This document shows positions 61,023-64,000 of a stretch of 64,000 nucleotides of DNA, one piece after another. This DNA comes from Roseobacter fucihabitans (GTDB lineage Bacteria; Pseudomonadota; Alphaproteobacteria; Rhodobacterales; Rhodobacteraceae): contig NZ_CP143423.1 in the NCBI RefSeq assembly GCF_014337925.2, forward strand, positions 2,200,501 to 2,264,500, written 5' to 3'. Below the pieces are notes generated by a model. That model ran no database searches. It was not told the origin of the DNA and worked only from the letters and a program-made list of their open reading frames with translations. The stretch's first letter is position 1. Every line of letters begins with the position of its first letter. The position numbers and the translations under genes are program-made.

Positions 61023-62111
61023 TCAGCCGTTTGCAAGCACGCGGTTGCGTTGCTCGACATAGAAGCCATCCGATTTCAGCAACCAATCCGAGCTCTGCGC
61101 CAGCGATTCCTCAAAGGAGGTGCGGATCTTGGCAAACAGCTCATCATCCATGTTTTCATCCATGACCTTCTTGGAAGCCGCGCCGAAAGCATCCCAGACA
61201 TCATCCGGGAATTGCAGCGTCTTGACGCCCTGCGCCTGAAGACGTTTCAGCGCCGCACCGTTATTGGCAAGCGTTTCAGCCAGCTGTGTGTGGGTGGTCG
61301 CCATGGCAGCGTTGGAGATGATCGCCTGATGCGCCGGGGACAATTCGTTCCAGACGTCAAGGTTGCAGGCCGCAGTCAGGCCGGAACCCGGCTCGTGGAA
61401 ACCCGCCGTGTAATAGACCTTGGCGACTTCCTGGAAACCCGCGCGCTCATCCGCAAAGGGACCGACCCACTCCAGACCATCCAGCGCGCCCGAAGACAGC
61501 GCCTGATAGAGTTCGCCACCGGGGATGTTTTGTACCGATGCGCCAAGTTCGCCCAGCACCTTGCCGCCCAGACCCGGCATGCGGAATTTCAGACCGTTGA
61601 AATCCTCAGCAGAGTTGATTTCATTGCGGAACCAGCCACCCGATTGAGACCCGGAATTCCCGGCCAGGAAAGATTTCAGGTTGAAGATTTCGCCCAATTC
61701 GGTGTGCAGATCATGCCCGCCACCGTGGTGATACCAGTTGGTCAATTCCTGCGCCGTCGCGCCAAAAGGCACCGCGGTGAAATAGGCATAGCCCGGATGC
61801 TGGCCGATGAAATAGTAATCCGCCGAGTGATACAAATCGGCCTGACCGGATGAAACCGCGTCAAAAACCTCAAAGGCGCCCACAAGCTCGCCGGGGGCCT
61901 TTTTGTCGATGGTCAAGGTCCCGTCGGACATCGCATCGACCATATCGTTGAAATACGTTGCCGCATCATCCAGCACGGCAAAACCACGCGGCCAGGACGT
62001 GACCATTGTCAAGGTGCGGTTGCCCTGTGCGTAGGCGGGTGCGGCCAATGTTGTGGCGGCTGCGGCGGAACCGCCCAGTGCAGATGTCTTTAGAAATGAA
62101 CGACGATCCAT
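61023..62111 (-). CDS. TRAP transporter substrate-binding protein (TakP/DctP family)
   Basis: 362 residues. Tat-type signal RRSFLKTSALGGSAAAATTL ending APAYAQG. Mature domain: TMVTSWPRGFAVLDDAATYF, SSGQADLYHSADYYFIGQHP, FKRMPGL-like core GLKFRMPGLGGKVLGELGAS and LDGLEWVGPFADERAGF. The Arg in KFRMPG binds a carboxylate in this family. Close to the TakP group that binds 2-oxoacids such as pyruvate, but the substrate is not proven. First gene of the operon; faces a two-component system. Confidence 0.93.
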   Translation of the reverse strand: MDRRSFLKTSALGGSAAAATTLAAPAYAQGNRTLTMVTSWPRGFAVLDDAATYFNDMVDAMSDGTLTIDKKAPGELVGAFEVFDAVSSGQADLYHSADYYFIGQHPGYAYFTAVPFGATAQELTNWYHHGGGHDLHTELGEIFNLKSFLAGNSGSQSGGWFRNEINSAEDFNGLKFRMPGLGGKVLGELGASVQNIPGGELYQALSSGALDGLEWVGPFADERAGFQEVAKVYYTAGFHEPGSGLTAACNLDVWNELSPAHQAIISNAAMATTHTQLAETLANNGAALKRLQAQGVKTLQFPDDVWDAFGAASKKVMDENMDDELFAKIRTSFEESLAQSSDWLLKSDGFYVEQRNRVLANG

Positions 62112-62362
62112 TTAGATACTCCTCCCAGGTATAACGCCCACGTCGTATTCACCACGCGCAGGTCGCTTTGAGTGTCGCCACACTAGCGAAGCGATTTCCA
62201 ATTGAAATACCTACTACTGCGTAGAGAACGCGGATTTAGTCGATTTTGGCCCTGTTTTTTGGCCGGTTTGCGGTTCTTGAGGGGCTGTTTTGGTGCCAGA
62301 CCCACCCCGGTAACGCGCAAACACGCTTTGATTCGATGTGATTCCATCTTAAGCGAGGGCTC
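62112..62362. other. divergent promoter region TRAP operon / two-component system
   Basis: 250 bp between the divergent binding-protein and kinase genes. It must carry both promoters and probably the operator of the response regulator. No clear inverted repeat was singled out. Confidence 0.45.
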
Positions 62363-63790
62363 ATGAAACCCATTGCCGCATGGTTGCGACCCAGCTACGC
62401 ACAAAAACTGTCCCTGGTGGCGACCGTGCCGCTGATTGCGGCTGTGGCGGCCATTGCCGTGCTGGTCGCGTTTCAGTCGCGCGCGCTGGCGGAACGCGAG
62501 ATCAAGGCGCTCGAGACGCAATTGCTGGAGGCCAAAAAGGCGGAACTGGCCAATTACGTCACACAGGCGCGCAACGGGTTCTATTTCATCTATGGCAGCG
62601 CCGCCCCCGATGATCAGGGCGCGCGTGATAAGGTGGCCCAGATCTTTTCGGCGATGATCTATGGCACGGATGGCTCGTTTTTTGTCTATGATTACGATGG
62701 CACCAACCTGGTCAGCCCGCGCCAAACCGAGATGATCAACAAGAACTGGACCGGTCTGAGGGACAGCGAAGGCACGCCGGTGGTGGATGAAATCATTCGC
62801 ATTGCGCGCTCGGGTGCGGGCTATCACAGCTATCTATGGCCCAAACCCTCCACCGGTGAAGAGGCGCGCATGATCACCTATGTCACCAGCTTTCCCAGTT
62901 GGCAGTGGGCTGTGGGCACCGGCGTGTTTATCGACGATGTGCTGGCCACGGTCGCAACGGCGCGCGCGGATGTCGAGGCCCGCGTACAGCAGACGTTTTT
63001 TTATATCGGCATGATCACATTGGCCGCGCTGATGGTTGTGTTCCTGACCGGCATGGGTCTGAACATTCGCGAACGCCGCCTTGCCGACGCCAAACTCAAG
63101 AAGCTGACCCAGCGGGTTCTGGATGCGCAAGAAGAAGAACGCGGACGGGTCGCGCGCGAGCTGCATGACGGCATCAGCCAATTGCTGGTGGGGGTGCGGT
63201 ATGCGCTGGACACGGCACGGCGCAAGCTGGATCGGGGCGACCCGACCGCGCCCGAACCGCTTGGCAAGGGTATTGAAACCCTGGGCGTGGCAATCTCAGA
63301 AGTCCGCCGGATCAGCCGCGATCTGCGCCCCGGTGTGCTTGATGATCTCGGGCTTGGCCCGGCCCTCAAGGCGCTGACGGAGGATTTCAGCGCGCGCACC
63401 GGCATAATTGCTGAATTCGACACGGTCGTGTTTCGAAACCGGCTGGACGGTGAGGCCAAGATCGCGCTCTACCGCATTGCGCAGGAAGCCTTGACCAACA
63501 TTGAACGGCACGCACAGGCCACGCACGTGTTCATTGACCTGCGCGGGCATAAAAAAGGTGCAACCCTGCGGATCCGTGACAACGGGTGCGGGATCACAGG
63601 TGCCAGCGCGAACCCCACGGGCGGCCTTGGATTACGCAACATGCAGGAACGCGTTGAACAACTGGACGGTGAATTCAACCTCACCACCCCAGACCGCGGA
63701 AAAGGCACCGCCATAGAGGTCACCGTTCCCCTGTCCCACCTGCTGCCGCCGGAACCTGAACGCCGCGCAAGAGCGAAAGCCGTCTCATGA
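62363..63790 (+). CDS. sensor histidine kinase with extracellular Cache domain (HisKA_3 type)
   Basis: 475 residues. Membrane segments at about 15-38 and 213-232 enclose a periplasmic single-Cache domain (TQARNGFYFIYGSA, DGSFFVYDYDGTNLVSPRQT, FPSWQWAVGTGVFIDDV). H box EERGRVARELHDGISQLLVG of the NarX/DegS class; the ATPase has ALYRIAQEALTNIERHAQA and GLGLRNMQERVEQLDG. It likely senses the carboxylate imported by the TRAP system. Overlaps the regulator gene by 4 bp. Confidence 0.93.
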   Translation: MKPIAAWLRPSYAQKLSLVATVPLIAAVAAIAVLVAFQSRALAEREIKALETQLLEAKKAELANYVTQARNGFYFIYGSAAPDDQGARDKVAQIFSAMIYGTDGSFFVYDYDGTNLVSPRQTEMINKNWTGLRDSEGTPVVDEIIRIARSGAGYHSYLWPKPSTGEEARMITYVTSFPSWQWAVGTGVFIDDVLATVATARADVEARVQQTFFYIGMITLAALMVVFLTGMGLNIRERRLADAKLKKLTQRVLDAQEEERGRVARELHDGISQLLVGVRYALDTARRKLDRGDPTAPEPLGKGIETLGVAISEVRRISRDLRPGVLDDLGLGPALKALTEDFSARTGIIAEFDTVVFRNRLDGEAKIALYRIAQEALTNIERHAQATHVFIDLRGHKKGATLRIRDNGCGITGASANPTGGLGLRNMQERVEQLDGEFNLTTPDRGKGTAIEVTVPLSHLLPPEPERRARAKAVS

Positions 63791-64000
63791 AAACCCCCAT
63801 CAAAGTCCTGATCGTCGATGATCACCCCATGGTTGCCGAAGGCATCCAATCCATCCTTGAAAGCTATGACGATATTTCGGTCGTCGGCACCTGCAATGCC
63901 GCGCGCGAGGCGATTGACCGGCTCAGCACGCTGGACCCGGATGTGATTCTCATGGACCTCAACATGCCGGACATGGGCGGGTTGACAGCCACCGAAATCG
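63787..64000 (+). CDS. NarL/FixJ-type response regulator, N-terminal part (cut by window end)
   Basis: 71 residues visible: KVLIVDDHPMVAEGIQSILE with the acidic pair and VILMDLNMPDMGGLTATEI with the phospho-acceptor Asp. The output domain (expected LuxR-type HTH) is beyond the window. Paired with the kinase just upstream; likely regulates the divergent TRAP operon. Confidence 0.88.
   Translation, partial: MKTPIKVLIVDDHPMVAEGIQSILESYDDISVVGTCNAAREAIDRLSTLDPDVILMDLNMPDMGGLTATEI

Overview
The window looks like chromosomal DNA of a marine alphaproteobacterium of the Roseobacter group (Rhodobacteraceae), and more precisely an aerobic anoxygenic phototroph. It carries LH2 antenna genes (pucB, pucA, pucC) preceded by two perfect PpsR/CrtJ palindromes. 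Around them are typical Roseobacter housekeeping and transport genes: TRAP transporter, GcvT-type dimethylglycine dehydrogenase, arginase/ornithine cyclodeaminase with an Lrp-type regulator, an atypical DksA, GlnE and Bpt. Genus level is my inference; Roseobacter denitrificans or R. litoralis would fit. No database search was possible.

Layout. 0-3.7 kb: edge of an integrated element (P4-type integrase tail, AlpA regulator), a complete IS3-family element and a truncated IS256-type transposase. 3.7-7.2 kb: LH2 operon on the minus strand (pucB-pucA-pucC and a gene with 26-residue repeats). 7.2-12.4 kb: universal stress protein with an AGCS symporter, then a very long ABC-like protein with a degenerate P-loop and a C-terminal cyclic-nucleotide-binding domain. 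12.7-18.1 kb: small and periplasmic proteins, rlmE-ppx/gppA, and a three-gene one-carbon cluster (PF13769-like protein, MTHFR-like, pterin-binding methyltransferase). 18.3-23.3 kb: chemotaxis operon (STAS, CheY, CheA, CheW, CheR, CheY, unknown) that becomes AT-rich toward its end. 23.7-25.1 kb: dead IS3 copy. 25.5-28.6 kb: DMGDH-like enzyme and a MobA/MocA-like nucleotidyltransferase. 28.6-32.1 kb: eroded mobile region with mobC, a truncated relaxase, a small HTH gene, tRNA-Leu(CAA), pseudogenes and a tRNA 5' fragment. 32.2-49.8 kb: mostly core genes (exoD, dsbB, lrp-rocF-ocd, FAD monooxygenase, dksA, MoxR ATPase/VWA pair, M48 protease, PIN protein, RlmI-type methyltransferase, glnE, DUF2852, RDD, bpt). 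49.8-57.2 kb: three head-to-tail copies of an IS91-family element carrying a tyrosine recombinase (first internally deleted, the other two apparently identical), then a second dead IS3 copy. 57.6-64.0 kb: TRAP transporter operon (minus) facing a Cache-domain histidine kinase and a NarL/FixJ regulator cut by the window end.

The most unusual signal is a family of seven short palindromic insertions (36-41 bp; conserved TGCCCGGCAG start, GAGAGGG end, variable but self-complementary centre). Here they lie only inside the two dead IS3 copies. Removing most of them restores the transposase reading frame with no target duplication, so they look like precise insertions of a tiny hairpin element.
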